DNA of 47,931 nt from positions 1-47,931 of the forward strand of contig NZ_JAUSNF010000009.1 in NCBI RefSeq assembly GCF_030646255.1. Reading direction: 5' to 3'. Origin of the DNA: Candidatus Burarchaeum sp. GTDB lineage: Archaea; Micrarchaeota; Micrarchaeia; Burarchaeales; Burarchaeaceae. Positions 16,337 to 25,206 of this stretch are shown here, piece after piece. Both the position numbers and the translations under genes were made by a program. Positions within the stretch are counted from its first letter, which is position 1. Each line of letters opens with the position of its first letter. The notes beneath the pieces are model-generated. The model searched no databases. It had not been told where the DNA came from and saw only the letters and a program-made list of their open reading frames with translations.

Positions 16337-16903
16337 ATGACGATGAAAAACATGAATACTAATGCATCCAAGCAGAGCGGCATAAAGCCATTCGGAGTAA
16401 GAGTTCGCAATGCTGCCCTCTTTATTGGTACTTTAACTACTTTCGTAGTTGGCGCACACTGCATACAAAATCACATACAAAATCAAAGACCGATTACTGA
16501 CGGGCCTGTACCTCTGGCAATCTCTGCCCCTCCTAGGGAAAATTCTTACGACTCAGAGCTGACTAAGGACTGGAATGCCATGTTAAACAAGCCGTCCGAG
16601 GAGCACCGTGCCGAGATGGTCAAGGACTGGACAGCCAACGATTGCGCGTTCCTGAAAGAAAAGCTGTGCATTTACGAGCACCCATATACTGCAAAGAACA
16701 AGAAAATAGCAGGGGTCATAGACAAGGCAAACAAGCTCGGCATCTTCGTCAACAACCCAGAAATCTTCCAATATATAACTGCCTATCTTGATATTGACCC
16801 TAAGTTTTTGATAACAAAAGCTAGCGGGCATGCAACTGTAATGGATGGATTGAAGTTTGCCATCACTCAGGCAGAAATTCAGGCAATAGCTAGGCAGAAC
16901 TAA
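16337..16903 (+). CDS. Orphan protein with N-terminal membrane segment
   Basis: The track starts at 16274, but ATG 16337, behind GGTGAT and downstream of a TATA box at 16281, is better (188 residues). A positively charged N-terminus precedes one hydrophobic stretch ('VRNAALFIGTLTTFVVGAH'), so the rest probably lies outside the membrane or the segment is a signal. The remaining part is charged and helical, with no family that I recognise. Lower GC than the neighbouring housekeeping genes. Confidence 0.6.
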   Translation: MTMKNMNTNASKQSGIKPFGVRVRNAALFIGTLTTFVVGAHCIQNHIQNQRPITDGPVPLAISAPPRENSYDSELTKDWNAMLNKPSEEHRAEMVKDWTANDCAFLKEKLCIYEHPYTAKNKKIAGVIDKANKLGIFVNNPEIFQYITAYLDIDPKFLITKASGHATVMDGLKFAITQAEIQAIARQN

Positions 16904-16927
16904 TGCCTTATTGAAACCCCTGAGCCG

Positions 16928-16959
16928 GCCGCATGCCCCGCATCCCTTGCTTATGCGGC
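16928..16959. terminator. Inverted repeat between convergent genes
   Basis: GCCGCAT (16928-16934) pairs with ATGCGGC (16953-16959). It fills the space between the stop at 16903 and the convergent permease stop at 16967. Confidence 0.35.
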
Positions 16960-16966
16960 ACCGCTT

Positions 16967-18190
16967 TCACTCATACCTCAGGGCATCCACTGCCTGCAGC
17001 TCAGACGCCCTGCGAGCAGGGAAATAGCCCGCAACCGTTCCAACGCCCACTGAGAAGAGCAGCGCAAAGGCGCAGAGCTCGAAGGTGACGCTGCTCGGCA
17101 CCCCGACTGCCCCAAGCCCTGCCGAGATGAGCACGCCCAGCGCAATGCCTATCAGCCCGCCTCCCAGCCCTATGATGCCAGCCTCCATTACAAAAATTTC
17201 CAGTATAATGCTTCTCCTCGCACCCACGGCCTTCAATATGCCAATCTCCCTAGTCCTTTCCATCACGCTCATGAACATCGTGTTCGCTATGCCTATCCCG
17301 CCCACGAGCAGGGATATGGCTGCAACCCCGCCGAGGAACGTGGCAAGCAATCCCGTAATCACACCTATTTGGTCCATTATGCTCTTTGACGTCATCACCG
17401 TGTAGTCCTTGTCATCTTCCTTCACCTTCCTCTTCGCCATCAGGCGCTGGTCAAGCCTATCGGCAACTACCTCCGTGTCCGCGCCCTTCTGCGTCCTTGC
17501 CCAGATGAACGTGACCTCCTTGCTCCCGACGCTTGTGCCCAGGATGTCGCGCACATTCTGCAGCGGCACGTAGATATCCGAGTCATATCCGCCGCCCAGT
17601 GCGCTGCCCGAGGGCTTCATTATGCCAATCACCCTGTATCTCTCGCCCGCAATGCTGATGCCCGTATTCAGGCCAATGCTCTCGCCGAACATGTCCTTTG
17701 CAATAGCGCTGCCGATTACGAGCACGTGCGAATCGCCGGGCTTCAGCATCCTGCCCTCGCCCATCGGCAGCAGGTCCTCGACAGCCTTTGCATAAGTGTC
17801 CGTATCTACGCCGCTGATATACGTGCTGACATTCGTATTCTTGTAGCCAAGCGTAAGCTGCGCGACGAGGATGCTCGTGACACGCGACGGGTCCATTCCC
17901 GGCGTCCTCCTGATAACCTCAACATCATTGAGGTCAAGGCTGCCCGACATCGTGGCTCCGCCAGTGAGGCTTATCTGCGGAGTCACCATTATGCTGTCAG
18001 CCCCGAATGCCGCCAGCTCCTTTTTCACCGCGCCATCGAGCCCCTGCGCAATTGCTATGAGCGTGACTATTGCAGTTATGCCGATGATGATGCCCAGGAC
18101 AGTGAGCCAGCTGCGGAGCTGGCGATTCTTCAAATTAGCGAGAACGTAGAGAAACAAATCACGGTGCTTGTCAATTTTGATTTCACTCAT
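16967..18190 (-). CDS. MacB/FtsX-type ABC transporter permease (second copy)
   Basis: 407 residues from ATG 18190, which overlaps the stop of the upstream permease as ATGAGTGA. Layout is MacB-like: one N-terminal membrane helix ('WLTVLGIIIGITAIVTLIAI'), a MacB_PCD periplasmic domain (about 45-270), and three C-terminal helices of the FtsX domain ('ATFLGGVAAISLLVGGIGIANTMFMSV', 'GILKAVGARRSIIL', 'YFPARRASELQAVDALRYE'). It is very similar to the previous gene, so the two arose by duplication and probably form a heterodimer. Confidence 0.9.
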   Translation of the reverse strand: MSEIKIDKHRDLFLYVLANLKNRQLRSWLTVLGIIIGITAIVTLIAIAQGLDGAVKKELAAFGADSIMVTPQISLTGGATMSGSLDLNDVEVIRRTPGMDPSRVTSILVAQLTLGYKNTNVSTYISGVDTDTYAKAVEDLLPMGEGRMLKPGDSHVLVIGSAIAKDMFGESIGLNTGISIAGERYRVIGIMKPSGSALGGGYDSDIYVPLQNVRDILGTSVGSKEVTFIWARTQKGADTEVVADRLDQRLMAKRKVKEDDKDYTVMTSKSIMDQIGVITGLLATFLGGVAAISLLVGGIGIANTMFMSVMERTREIGILKAVGARRSIILEIFVMEAGIIGLGGGLIGIALGVLISAGLGAVGVPSSVTFELCAFALLFSVGVGTVAGYFPARRASELQAVDALRYE

Positions 18191-19391
18191 ACCGCAACGC
18201 CTCAACTGCCTGCAATCTTGCCGCCCTCCTTGCAGGGAAAAATCCTGAAACCGCGCCTATAATGACTGCGAAAAGGAATCCGAAGAGCGCAAGCTGCGGG
18301 CTTATCTTGCTGGGCGCGCCGAACGCATTGATTATGACTGAGATGAGCAGCGCGAGCGCAAGCCCGATGAAGCCGCCTATTGCCCCTATGATTGAAGACT
18401 CGAGTATGAAAATTTCCATTATCGTATTCCGTCTGGCTCCAATGGCCTTCAAGACGCCAATCTCCCTCGTGCGCTCCATCACGCTCATGAACATCGTGTT
18501 CGCGACGCCGACAGCGCCCACGATAAGCGAAATTGCCGCAATGCCGCCTAGGAATGCAGTGAGAAGGCCCGTAATCATGCCCACCTGCTGCTGTATGGAT
18601 TCAATAGTGGTTATCGAGAAGTCCAGCTTGTCCGGCTTAACCTTCCTTTTCGCCATGAGCCTCTGCTCCAGCGCCTTGGCCACCTGGCCCGTGCTCTGCC
18701 CCTCAGCCGCCTTTGCCCATATCGCAGAAACCTCCCTTGCGCCCACAGTATCGCCCAGCAGCCTGCGCGCATCCTCCTCTGGAATAAGTATCTGTATCGG
18801 CGTGCCGCTCATGGCGCCCCCTGCGCTCTTCAGAATTCCGACAATGCGGAAGTCCTCTCCGCCTATTTTCATCTGGTAGCCGAGGTTCACCTTTTCCTTG
18901 AACAGGTTGTAGGCCGGGTCGTGGGCAAGCAGCACCACATGCGAATCGCCGGGCTTCAGCTTCCTCCCGCTCTCTATCTGCAGCAGGCCGCTCAGGACGC
19001 TGTTCTGGAACGTATCCGTATCAATGCCCACAACCCTGCTGCTCGCGTTCCTGTCCTTATACTGCAGGCTCATCATCCCGCCAACGCCATATGTAAGCGA
19101 GCTAGAGTCTATGCCGGGAGTGCCCTTAACTGTCTGCACGTCATTGAAAGTAAGGATGCCTGTGCGCGTGGGCGCGCTGCTCAGCCCTATGTTTATCCGG
19201 GGCGTGACAATGATGGTCTGCGAGCCGAATGCGTTCAGCTCGCTGTTTATGCTCTCGTTCAGCCCCTCGCCTATCGCTATCAGCGTTATGATTGCAGTTA
19301 TGCCGATGATGATGCCTAGTATGGTGAGCCAGCTGCGGAGCTGCCGGTTCCTGAGGTTCTCCATCACGTACCTCAGTATATCTTTGTGCAT
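18183..19391 (-). CDS. MacB/FtsX-type ABC transporter permease (first copy)
   Basis: 402 residues from ATG 19391 (the track's TTG 19406 is less likely). Same architecture as its neighbour: helix 1 'WLTILGIIIGITAIITLIAI', a large extracytoplasmic MacB_PCD domain, then 'GGIAAISLIVGAVGVANTMFMSVMERTREIGVLKAIGARR' split over the FtsX helices. It uses the ATPase encoded upstream to drive mechanotransmission or export across the membrane. Part of the five-gene PadR-ATPase-COG1361-permease-permease operon. Confidence 0.9.
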   Translation of the reverse strand: MHKDILRYVMENLRNRQLRSWLTILGIIIGITAIITLIAIGEGLNESINSELNAFGSQTIIVTPRINIGLSSAPTRTGILTFNDVQTVKGTPGIDSSSLTYGVGGMMSLQYKDRNASSRVVGIDTDTFQNSVLSGLLQIESGRKLKPGDSHVVLLAHDPAYNLFKEKVNLGYQMKIGGEDFRIVGILKSAGGAMSGTPIQILIPEEDARRLLGDTVGAREVSAIWAKAAEGQSTGQVAKALEQRLMAKRKVKPDKLDFSITTIESIQQQVGMITGLLTAFLGGIAAISLIVGAVGVANTMFMSVMERTREIGVLKAIGARRNTIMEIFILESSIIGAIGGFIGLALALLISVIINAFGAPSKISPQLALFGFLFAVIIGAVSGFFPARRAARLQAVEALRYE

Positions 19392-19412
19392 CGCAAACAC
19401 CGGCAACCCGAA

Positions 19413-21005
19413 CTACTTCTTCTTCGCCACGTGCAGCGCAGACTTCACGCCATCCAGCCAGCCTTTCCTGTTGGCATACCAGAGCACGACCGCGAGCACA
19501 GCCAGGCCGGCCAACTGCGCGATGGTCGAAGGCCCTGTCGACCCGCCCGTAGCCAGAGCCGCAATATCTGCGGATACAACGTCGACATAGGCCAGCTTCT
19601 TCACCGTATGCTCCCTATTGTAGGTATCGAAGAAGGTCACGTTCACCTCAATCGCATACCTGCCCGGCGCAAGGCCCGGCTTCACGTAAACGTCGTACTG
19701 CGTGCTGCTGTAGTCGCTTTCCTTCAGCTCTCCTATGAATCCGTACCGCATGCCTATCACATCAACATCATTGCTCGGTATGAGCTCGGTGCTGACCGCC
19801 TTCAGGTCGCCCGTGCCCGTGTTGGACACCTGCACCGAAAGCGAGTACACCCTGCCCGCAGTCACTGGCTTTGGCGATGGCTCGGCCACTACTGAAACAT
19901 CGTACCTTCCAAGCACCTCAAGGCCGAAGAGCTTGCTTACCTTCGTAGCCTCGCCCTGTGCATTCACGAACGTTATAGTCGCATTCAGCGCATAGTAGCC
20001 CGGCGGCGCATTGCCATTCACGCCCATGTGGAACACCTGCCGCATCGCCTCGCCCGGGCCGAAATTCCCAAGCCCTCCTTCGGCAGAGTCAAGGGCCACG
20101 AAATACTGGCCGCTCTTCGAATCTCCTGCTATTGCAATTACTGCGGCGTAGGCAGACTCCACGCCATTGTTCTGCACATCCAGGTAGAGGTCGAACTTGT
20201 CGCCCGGATAAAGGTCCTTGCTGGTGCTCGCCATCAGGCCGAAGTCAGTCGAAATCTTCACGACCAGCACAGGCCCGAGGTTCGCGCCATCTGCATTGGT
20301 GCTTCCCAGCGAGTCCTCGTAGGTTATCTTCACAGGTATGGAGTACGTGCCTCCTGAGAGCGTGCTGCTTGCCGTGAATTCTATGTCTGTCTCAACAACC
20401 CCTTCAGCCGGTATGCTGCCCACAGCCACCTGCGAGGCATCCTTAATCACAAAGTTGGTAGAGTTGGCGCTTATGCGCACGTTGCCAGCTGCGCCTCCCT
20501 TGTTAGTTATTTTCAGGTGCAGCCTCACGCTGCCGCCCGGGCTTACCTGTGCCTTGTCTGCGGTTGAAGAGACCTCGAACGTGGCCGGGTTGCTCACAGT
20601 TACTGGTATGGTGAATGTCCTGGAAGTGATGCCTGAGGATGTGCCGCTGCCGGACGAGAGTATTGTGCTGGCCTGGAGCGTGTAAACGCCCGCAGGCACG
20701 TCGCTCTTTATAATGAATGGGATGGTGACCTGCGTGCTTCCGCTTGCACCAATATCGCCTATGATTATGTGGGCCTGCGGCAGGATGAATCCATAGCCGC
20801 TCGCGTCAAAGGCAAGGCCGCTTATGGTTGCCGTGCCTGTGTTGGTGACAACAAAGCTGGCCGTGCCGCTCACGCCCGGCCTCAACGTGCTGGGCGAGAC
20901 GCTGGATGACGAAAACGCGATGTCGGCCCAGCTCGCGCTGGCTAGCATCAAAAGCACGAATGCAAATACGCCCGCAAACCTTCCAATTCCGTCATTCCCC
21001 ATCAT
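19413..21005 (-). CDS. COG1361-type surface protein with C-terminal anchor
   Basis: 530 residues. A signal peptide ('FAGVFAFVLLMLASASWA') leads into about four repeated beta-sandwich units of the CARDB/NEW3 type, visible as recurrent 'PGVSGTASFVVTNTGTATIS', 'PGGSVRLHLKITNKGGAAGN', 'PGDKFDLYLDVQNNGVESA' and 'AGRVYSLSVQVSNTGTGDL'. A C-terminal helix ('LAGLAVLAVVLWYANRKGW') anchors it. Sitting between the ATPase and the permeases, it is probably the extracytoplasmic partner of the transporter, as such proteins often are beside MacB-like genes in archaea. Confidence 0.85.
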   Translation of the reverse strand: MMGNDGIGRFAGVFAFVLLMLASASWADIAFSSSSVSPSTLRPGVSGTASFVVTNTGTATISGLAFDASGYGFILPQAHIIIGDIGASGSTQVTIPFIIKSDVPAGVYTLQASTILSSGSGTSSGITSRTFTIPVTVSNPATFEVSSTADKAQVSPGGSVRLHLKITNKGGAAGNVRISANSTNFVIKDASQVAVGSIPAEGVVETDIEFTASSTLSGGTYSIPVKITYEDSLGSTNADGANLGPVLVVKISTDFGLMASTSKDLYPGDKFDLYLDVQNNGVESAYAAVIAIAGDSKSGQYFVALDSAEGGLGNFGPGEAMRQVFHMGVNGNAPPGYYALNATITFVNAQGEATKVSKLFGLEVLGRYDVSVVAEPSPKPVTAGRVYSLSVQVSNTGTGDLKAVSTELIPSNDVDVIGMRYGFIGELKESDYSSTQYDVYVKPGLAPGRYAIEVNVTFFDTYNREHTVKKLAYVDVVSADIAALATGGSTGPSTIAQLAGLAVLAVVLWYANRKGWLDGVKSALHVAKKK

Positions 21006-21028
21006 AGTCCCACCTCATTCTCTCAATT

Positions 21029-21919
21029 TCAATTCTTCTCTATCTTCTCAATGCTCCCATCCCGTATCTTGATTATCTTGTGCGCATATTTCGCAATAGC
21101 CGGATCATGGGTCACCATTATTACTGCAATCCTTTCCTGCTCGTGCAGCTCCTTGAACAGCTCCATAATTTCAGCCCCGCTCTTCGAGTCCAAATTGCCC
21201 GTGGGCTCGTCGGCCAGAAGCATTGACGGCCTATTGGCGAGCGCGCGCGCAATCGCAACCCTCTGCCTCTCGCCTCCGGACATCTCGCCGGGCTTGTGCC
21301 ACTTCCTGTCGCCCAGCCCCACGCGCTCAAGTAATTCTGCTGCCCTCTGCTCCCTCTCCTCCTGGCCCACGCCCTCGAAAAGCATGGGCAGCTGCACGTT
21401 CTCCATTGCAGAGAGCGTGGATATGAGGTAGAAGAACTGGAACACAAAGCCAATTTTCTCGCCCCTTAGGCGCGCCAGCTCGTCCTCGCTCAGCCTGTTT
21501 ATTTCCTGGCCGCCTATGCGAACGCTTCCTGTAGTCGGTATATCCAGCAGGCCCAGAATGTGGAGCAGCGTGCTCTTGCCGCTTCCGCTCGGGCCCATGA
21601 TCGCGACAAAATCATCGTCGTTCAGCCTGAGGTCTATGCCCTTGAGCACCTCGAGCTTGTAAGTTCCCATCATGTATGACTTCCTCACTTGTTCGAGTTC
21701 AATGACTTCTTTCTTCGCCCCTCCCGCATTCTTGCCATGGCTGTGCGCTGCCTCGGACTTTCCAGTTCCGCGCGCTTCAGCACCTGCTGCTGTGCGCGCA
21801 GCTTCCGCTTTCCTTGCAGCCCGCGCATCTGCGCTTCCCGCACTGTCCTTCCCGTGCGCAGCTTCAGCCCTTCCCGCAGCCCGCGCACCCGTACTTCCAG
21901 CCCTCACAACAGCAAGCAT
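21029..21919 (-). CDS. MacB/LolD-type ABC transporter ATPase with unusual N-terminal extension
   Basis: 296 residues. Residues 1-70 are low complexity, made mostly of Ala, Gly, Arg, Lys, Glu and Ser, and not part of the family. The ATPase proper starts at 'VIELEQVRKSYMMGTYKLEVLKG' and has Walker A 'GPSGSGKST', a Q-loop, the signature 'MSGGERQRVAIARAL', Walker B 'LLADEPTGNLD' and the switch His in 'VMVTHDP'. It drives the two permeases encoded downstream. No in-frame ATG/GTG that would remove the extension is apparent just before the core. Confidence 0.92.
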   Translation of the reverse strand: MLAVVRAGSTGARAAGRAEAAHGKDSAGSADARAARKAEAARTAAGAEARGTGKSEAAHSHGKNAGGAKKEVIELEQVRKSYMMGTYKLEVLKGIDLRLNDDDFVAIMGPSGSGKSTLLHILGLLDIPTTGSVRIGGQEINRLSEDELARLRGEKIGFVFQFFYLISTLSAMENVQLPMLFEGVGQEEREQRAAELLERVGLGDRKWHKPGEMSGGERQRVAIARALANRPSMLLADEPTGNLDSKSGAEIMELFKELHEQERIAVIMVTHDPAIAKYAHKIIKIRDGSIEKIEKN

Positions 21920-21927
21920 AACAACAC

Positions 21928-22425
21928 CTAAATTTTCTCCAATTCCTCGACGCTCTTCCTTATAATTTCTTTCACCCTTTTGCCCTTCGGCCCGCCCACC
22001 TTGTGCAGTATGAGGTTCCGCGCCCTCATGAGCATCGCGTACATTTCTGCGTCCATGCCCTCGAATACATCGCCTACCATGCCTGCCATCATCCTGTAGT
22101 GCTCGCCCAAGTGTATTGCGTGCTCCCTGAACGCCTTCAGCGCCTTCCTGCCCTGCGCCGAAAGCTCGTATTTCTTCATCCCTCTCTTCCCACGCTCAGC
22201 CACCCTCAGCAGCCCGCTCTTCTCGAGCTGGGTTATGAGCGGGTAGAGCGCGCCCTTACTGGGCTTCCACCTTCCGCCAGTCTTCTCCTTTATCTCGCGC
22301 AGAAGGTCGTAGCCGCTCTTCCTGCCCTTCCCGAAGCTGTGCAGCACGTATGCCCTCAGCATGCCGCGCCTGCCGGCGCTCACAATCTCGGCGCATGCTT
22401 CCGGTGTTTTCCTCTTATCCCCCAT
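21928..22425 (-). CDS. PadR-family transcription regulator of the ABC operon
   Basis: 165 residues. The N-terminal winged helix has the PadR pattern 'LRAYVLHSFGKGRKSGYDLL', 'GRWKPSKGALYPLITQLEKSGLLRV' and 'KYELSAQGRKAL'. The C-terminal part is helical and serves dimerisation. It is the first gene of the operon and only 8 bases from the ATPase gene. Two copies of a palindromic motif lie between its TATA box and ATG (22445-22472), so it very likely represses its own operon until an inducing compound binds. Confidence 0.9.
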   Translation of the reverse strand: MGDKRKTPEACAEIVSAGRRGMLRAYVLHSFGKGRKSGYDLLREIKEKTGGRWKPSKGALYPLITQLEKSGLLRVAERGKRGMKKYELSAQGRKALKAFREHAIHLGEHYRMMAGMVGDVFEGMDAEMYAMLMRARNLILHKVGGPKGKRVKEIIRKSVEELEKI

Positions 22426-22444
22426 GACTGCATTTCCTCCAATA

Positions 22445-22483
22445 GTTCTCTATAGAACCGTTCTGTATAGAAGTATTTAAATA
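22445..22483 (-). promoter_or_regulatory. PadR operon promoter with two operator half-repeats
   Basis: On the minus strand the TATA box is TATTTAAATA (22474-22483, a perfect palindrome). Just downstream lie TTCTGTATAGAA (22461-22472) and TTCTCTATAGAA (22446-22457), 15 bases apart, read on the plus strand. Each is almost a dyad. They cover the expected start site, so binding would block transcription. Confidence 0.7.
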
Positions 22484-22664
22484 GCTATATGTCTTCGCGC
22501 CGCTTGCGCGCCAGTTTTAGGTCGTCCGCCAAAAAGCTTCTTTTTACTGGATGACCAAAACTGACATCTAGACGAAACAGAATCGAGTGCCGACTTTTTT
22601 ACCAATTTCGGCCCCAGGCGCCTTCCTCGGGCCGTGTCCCTGCTTCTAGTCCAGCCAAAACCCG

Positions 22665-22889
22665 CTATTCCTTCCCCTGCTCCTCAGCGCCCCGCTTCTT
22701 CACCACATCCTTCCTTATGTCCTGCGCCACCCTTTCCCGCCTCTCATAGTTGCGCAGTGCCTCGTCCATCGGGGAGCCGGGCGTCACGGTCACAATCTTC
22801 GCCTTCTTCTCATCATAGACCTGCTTCAGCTCGCTAATTGCCTTTTCCATTTCCTTTTTTTGATTCTGCTTCTCTACAGTCGTCTGCAT
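22665..22889 (-). CDS. Small coiled-coil protein
   Basis: 74 residues, highly charged and helical ('KQNQKKEMEKAISELKQVYDE'), with one possible turn 'TVTPGSPMDEALRNYERRER'. No family recognised. ATG 22889 follows AGGGAG with good spacing and an AT-rich box (CTTTTTATTC) lies upstream near 22930. The 170 bases between this gene and the PadR promoter contain nothing I can identify. Confidence 0.55.
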   Translation of the reverse strand: MQTTVEKQNQKKEMEKAISELKQVYDEKKAKIVTVTPGSPMDEALRNYERRERVAQDIRKDVVKKRGAEEQGKE

Positions 22890-23053
22890 GCAACTCTCCC
22901 TGCTAAGCTCATGGTGGGGAAAGAATAAAAAGAAGCGAGAATCAGCCCCTTCCGCAAGGTTTTGTTCCTGCGCGCAATTCCGGACAGCTATCTTAATAAA
23001 GGGGGAGCGAGCGAATATTAGCTACGGATGAATAGTCGTCGGAGTGTGATCAT

Positions 23054-24415
23054 ATGGTACAAAAGCAGGCCGATTCCGCAATTCAGACTATCGATCAGGC
23101 TTGGACTGCCTACAAGTCACTATTCACCCTGCCCACCACTCAATCAACCACTATCCTTGGCAACGGACAAACTCATTCTGGCTTCGGCCTAGCATCAACC
23201 GATGCTCAGCTTATTGAACCAAAAGCCGGATATCTTATGGTTCTCGAGACAATGAAAAACAAGGCAGCGACCGACCCGGTCTTGTTCTGTGAGATGGCCG
23301 AGTTAGTTGTTGCTCATGTAGAGCTCAGGCAAGCCGTTCTGAAGGCATATAACGACGGCACTATAGGCGAGCAAACCAGGGACGATCTGCTCAAGTCGCT
23401 GGCATGGACCTGGAACCGGATGACCACAGATCTTAATGCGGGCAATGCGAACCTTAAAGACATCTATTCGCCGCTTTACGGCGATTATGCCCTCAAGTTC
23501 AACAATGGCGATTATGTAGGCATGAACAAAACATGCACTGATGCATTGGGAGCAATCCCTGGGACCTTGACGCTTCATGGAGATCTGCTCTTGAGCCGCC
23601 CTGTAAGGCAGCCAGCGGGAGCGGAAACGGGCGCCGTACTGGAAAGCGAAATGCCTGTCCTGGAGGATGAAGAGACTGCGCCGCTTACAACTCCCGTTCC
23701 TGCTGGCCCCCAGACTTGGCGCATCCTTCATGGCCCAAGGCAGGATGGCATAACTATCCAGGTGCGGCAGGAAACAAGCCCCGGAACCTTCAACATTGTT
23801 GACCGGACAGACATACATGAGGCAGGCATGAACATACTGCGCAACATACTGCGGGCCGATCCTGCAAGCCTGGGCATAGATAAGATAATCGAGGGAAACG
23901 TGACAACTTACCAAATAAAAATCGGGGAGCAGCTAATCCCAATGGACGTGAATGTTCTGAAATCGCTTTTGAGCATCCTTCCGAAGCCAATGACTATCGA
24001 AGCTTTCGATGCACTTCCGGAAGACGGACAGGTGGCCGCACTCAAGCTAGCGGCGCAAACCGTTTTGAATGCGCCTGTCGAGCAAGTCGCTGACCAAAAC
24101 GGTGCCGTGGTGCCCACCCACAAAAAAAGCTTCTGGGATAAGCTGCAGGACTGGCTGAAGGTCATCCTGGCTGCGGTCGCTCTTTGGGCTCTTGTTTCCA
24201 ATATCTTCAATCTGTTCGGGAACAAGAAGATTGGCGAGCAGGCTGCAAAAGCAGAGGATACGGTTACGGATCTGGTCCAGATGGCCTACTGGATAAACGA
24301 AACGCAGAGGAACTTCTCGCACACCTGGACTCAGATAGGCGGTTTTGTCGACGACCCGAACAATTCCAATGCGCCGAACCCGCCAGGCAATACCGGCCCG
24401 CCGCCAGGCCTCTGA
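23054..24415 (+). CDS. Large orphan protein with a near-C-terminal membrane helix
   Basis: 453 residues. No signal peptide: the N-terminal ~350 residues look soluble and helical ('NKAATDPVLFCEMAELVVAH'), with an acidic linker near 195-215. A single hydrophobic segment ('LKVILAAVALWALVSNIFNLF', about 375-395) follows an amphipathic stretch, and the tail is Asn/Pro/Gly rich. It is probably tail-anchored with most mass in the cytoplasm. ATG 23054 has GGAGTGTGAT just upstream. No family recognised and no operon partner. Confidence 0.65.
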   Translation: MVQKQADSAIQTIDQAWTAYKSLFTLPTTQSTTILGNGQTHSGFGLASTDAQLIEPKAGYLMVLETMKNKAATDPVLFCEMAELVVAHVELRQAVLKAYNDGTIGEQTRDDLLKSLAWTWNRMTTDLNAGNANLKDIYSPLYGDYALKFNNGDYVGMNKTCTDALGAIPGTLTLHGDLLLSRPVRQPAGAETGAVLESEMPVLEDEETAPLTTPVPAGPQTWRILHGPRQDGITIQVRQETSPGTFNIVDRTDIHEAGMNILRNILRADPASLGIDKIIEGNVTTYQIKIGEQLIPMDVNVLKSLLSILPKPMTIEAFDALPEDGQVAALKLAAQTVLNAPVEQVADQNGAVVPTHKKSFWDKLQDWLKVILAAVALWALVSNIFNLFGNKKIGEQAAKAEDTVTDLVQMAYWINETQRNFSHTWTQIGGFVDDPNNSNAPNPPGNTGPPPGL

Positions 24416-24454
24416 GCTTTGCTTTCCGGCGCACCAGCAAACAGCGCCTACAGC

Positions 24455-25195
24455 CTACTGTAGTGTAAAATAGATCCTTCTATTGTCCTTTCCCTTATTT
24501 TCCATCTTCGTAATCACGATCCTGCCGCACTCATTCGTATTCTTCACGTGCGTGCCTCCGTCAGCCTGCACCTCGAACCCGCCAATGTCCACTATGCGCA
24601 GCTCGCTTATTGCAGGCGGCAGCGCATTTGCCAGCTTCACGATGCCCGGTATTTTGAGGGCCTCTTCGCGCGGCAGCGTGTAAATCTTAATCTCAAGCCC
24701 CTCTGCCAGCTTGGCGTTGGCCTGCGCTACCATCCTCTCCATGAGCTCCCTGTCAAAATTATCAAGCGCAAAGTCAAAGCGAGTCTGCTCCGTGCCTATT
24801 TGATTGCCCGTAATGAGTGCGCCCTGCCGAGCCATGAACCCGCCCGCCAGCACATGGGCTGCGGTGTGCATGCGCATGTGCGCATAGCGCCTTGCCCAGT
24901 CTATCGTGCCATGCACAGATGCGCCGGCTGCAAATGTCGGTTGCCTGTCAAGATAATGCCACACCTCGCCCGCCTCCTTCTTCACTTCTTTTACGACGTA
25001 TTCTGCGCCCGAACCATCGCTGCCTTCCGCTCCTTTCACCACTATCTTGCCAGTGTCGCACGGCTGCCCTCCTCCCTGCGGGTAGAAGAGCGTCTGGTCG
25101 AGCATCACCGCGCGCCTCTCGCCATTCACCTCGAGCACCTGCGCGCCGAACTCCTTCAGGTAGGAATCGTCCATGTAAAGCAGTTTTGTTCGCAT
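24455..25195 (-). CDS. alaX: AlaX-type alanyl-tRNA editing protein
   Basis: 246 residues from ATG 25195 (the track's 25240 start overlaps the PIN gene and lacks support; GGTGTGAT precedes 25195). The N-terminal part has 'FYPQGGGQPCDTG', and the zinc motif HxxxH is in 'MRMHTAAHVLAG'. The C-terminal 'GGFEVQADGGTHVKNTNECG' carries another His of the site. It hydrolyses Ser- or Gly-mischarged tRNA-Ala. It lies 11 bases after the PIN gene and may be read through from the vapBC promoter. Confidence 0.92.
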   Translation of the reverse strand: MRTKLLYMDDSYLKEFGAQVLEVNGERRAVMLDQTLFYPQGGGQPCDTGKIVVKGAEGSDGSGAEYVVKEVKKEAGEVWHYLDRQPTFAAGASVHGTIDWARRYAHMRMHTAAHVLAGGFMARQGALITGNQIGTEQTRFDFALDNFDRELMERMVAQANAKLAEGLEIKIYTLPREEALKIPGIVKLANALPPAISELRIVDIGGFEVQADGGTHVKNTNECGRIVITKMENKGKDNRRIYFTLQ

Positions 25196-25206
25196 AAAAT
25201 CACACC

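Noticed and set aside
22490-22664. C/D-box RNA in the gap between the PadR promoter and the 74-aa gene
   Set aside because: An ATGA and a CTGA occur close together, but spacing and box sequence do not fit a C/D guide.
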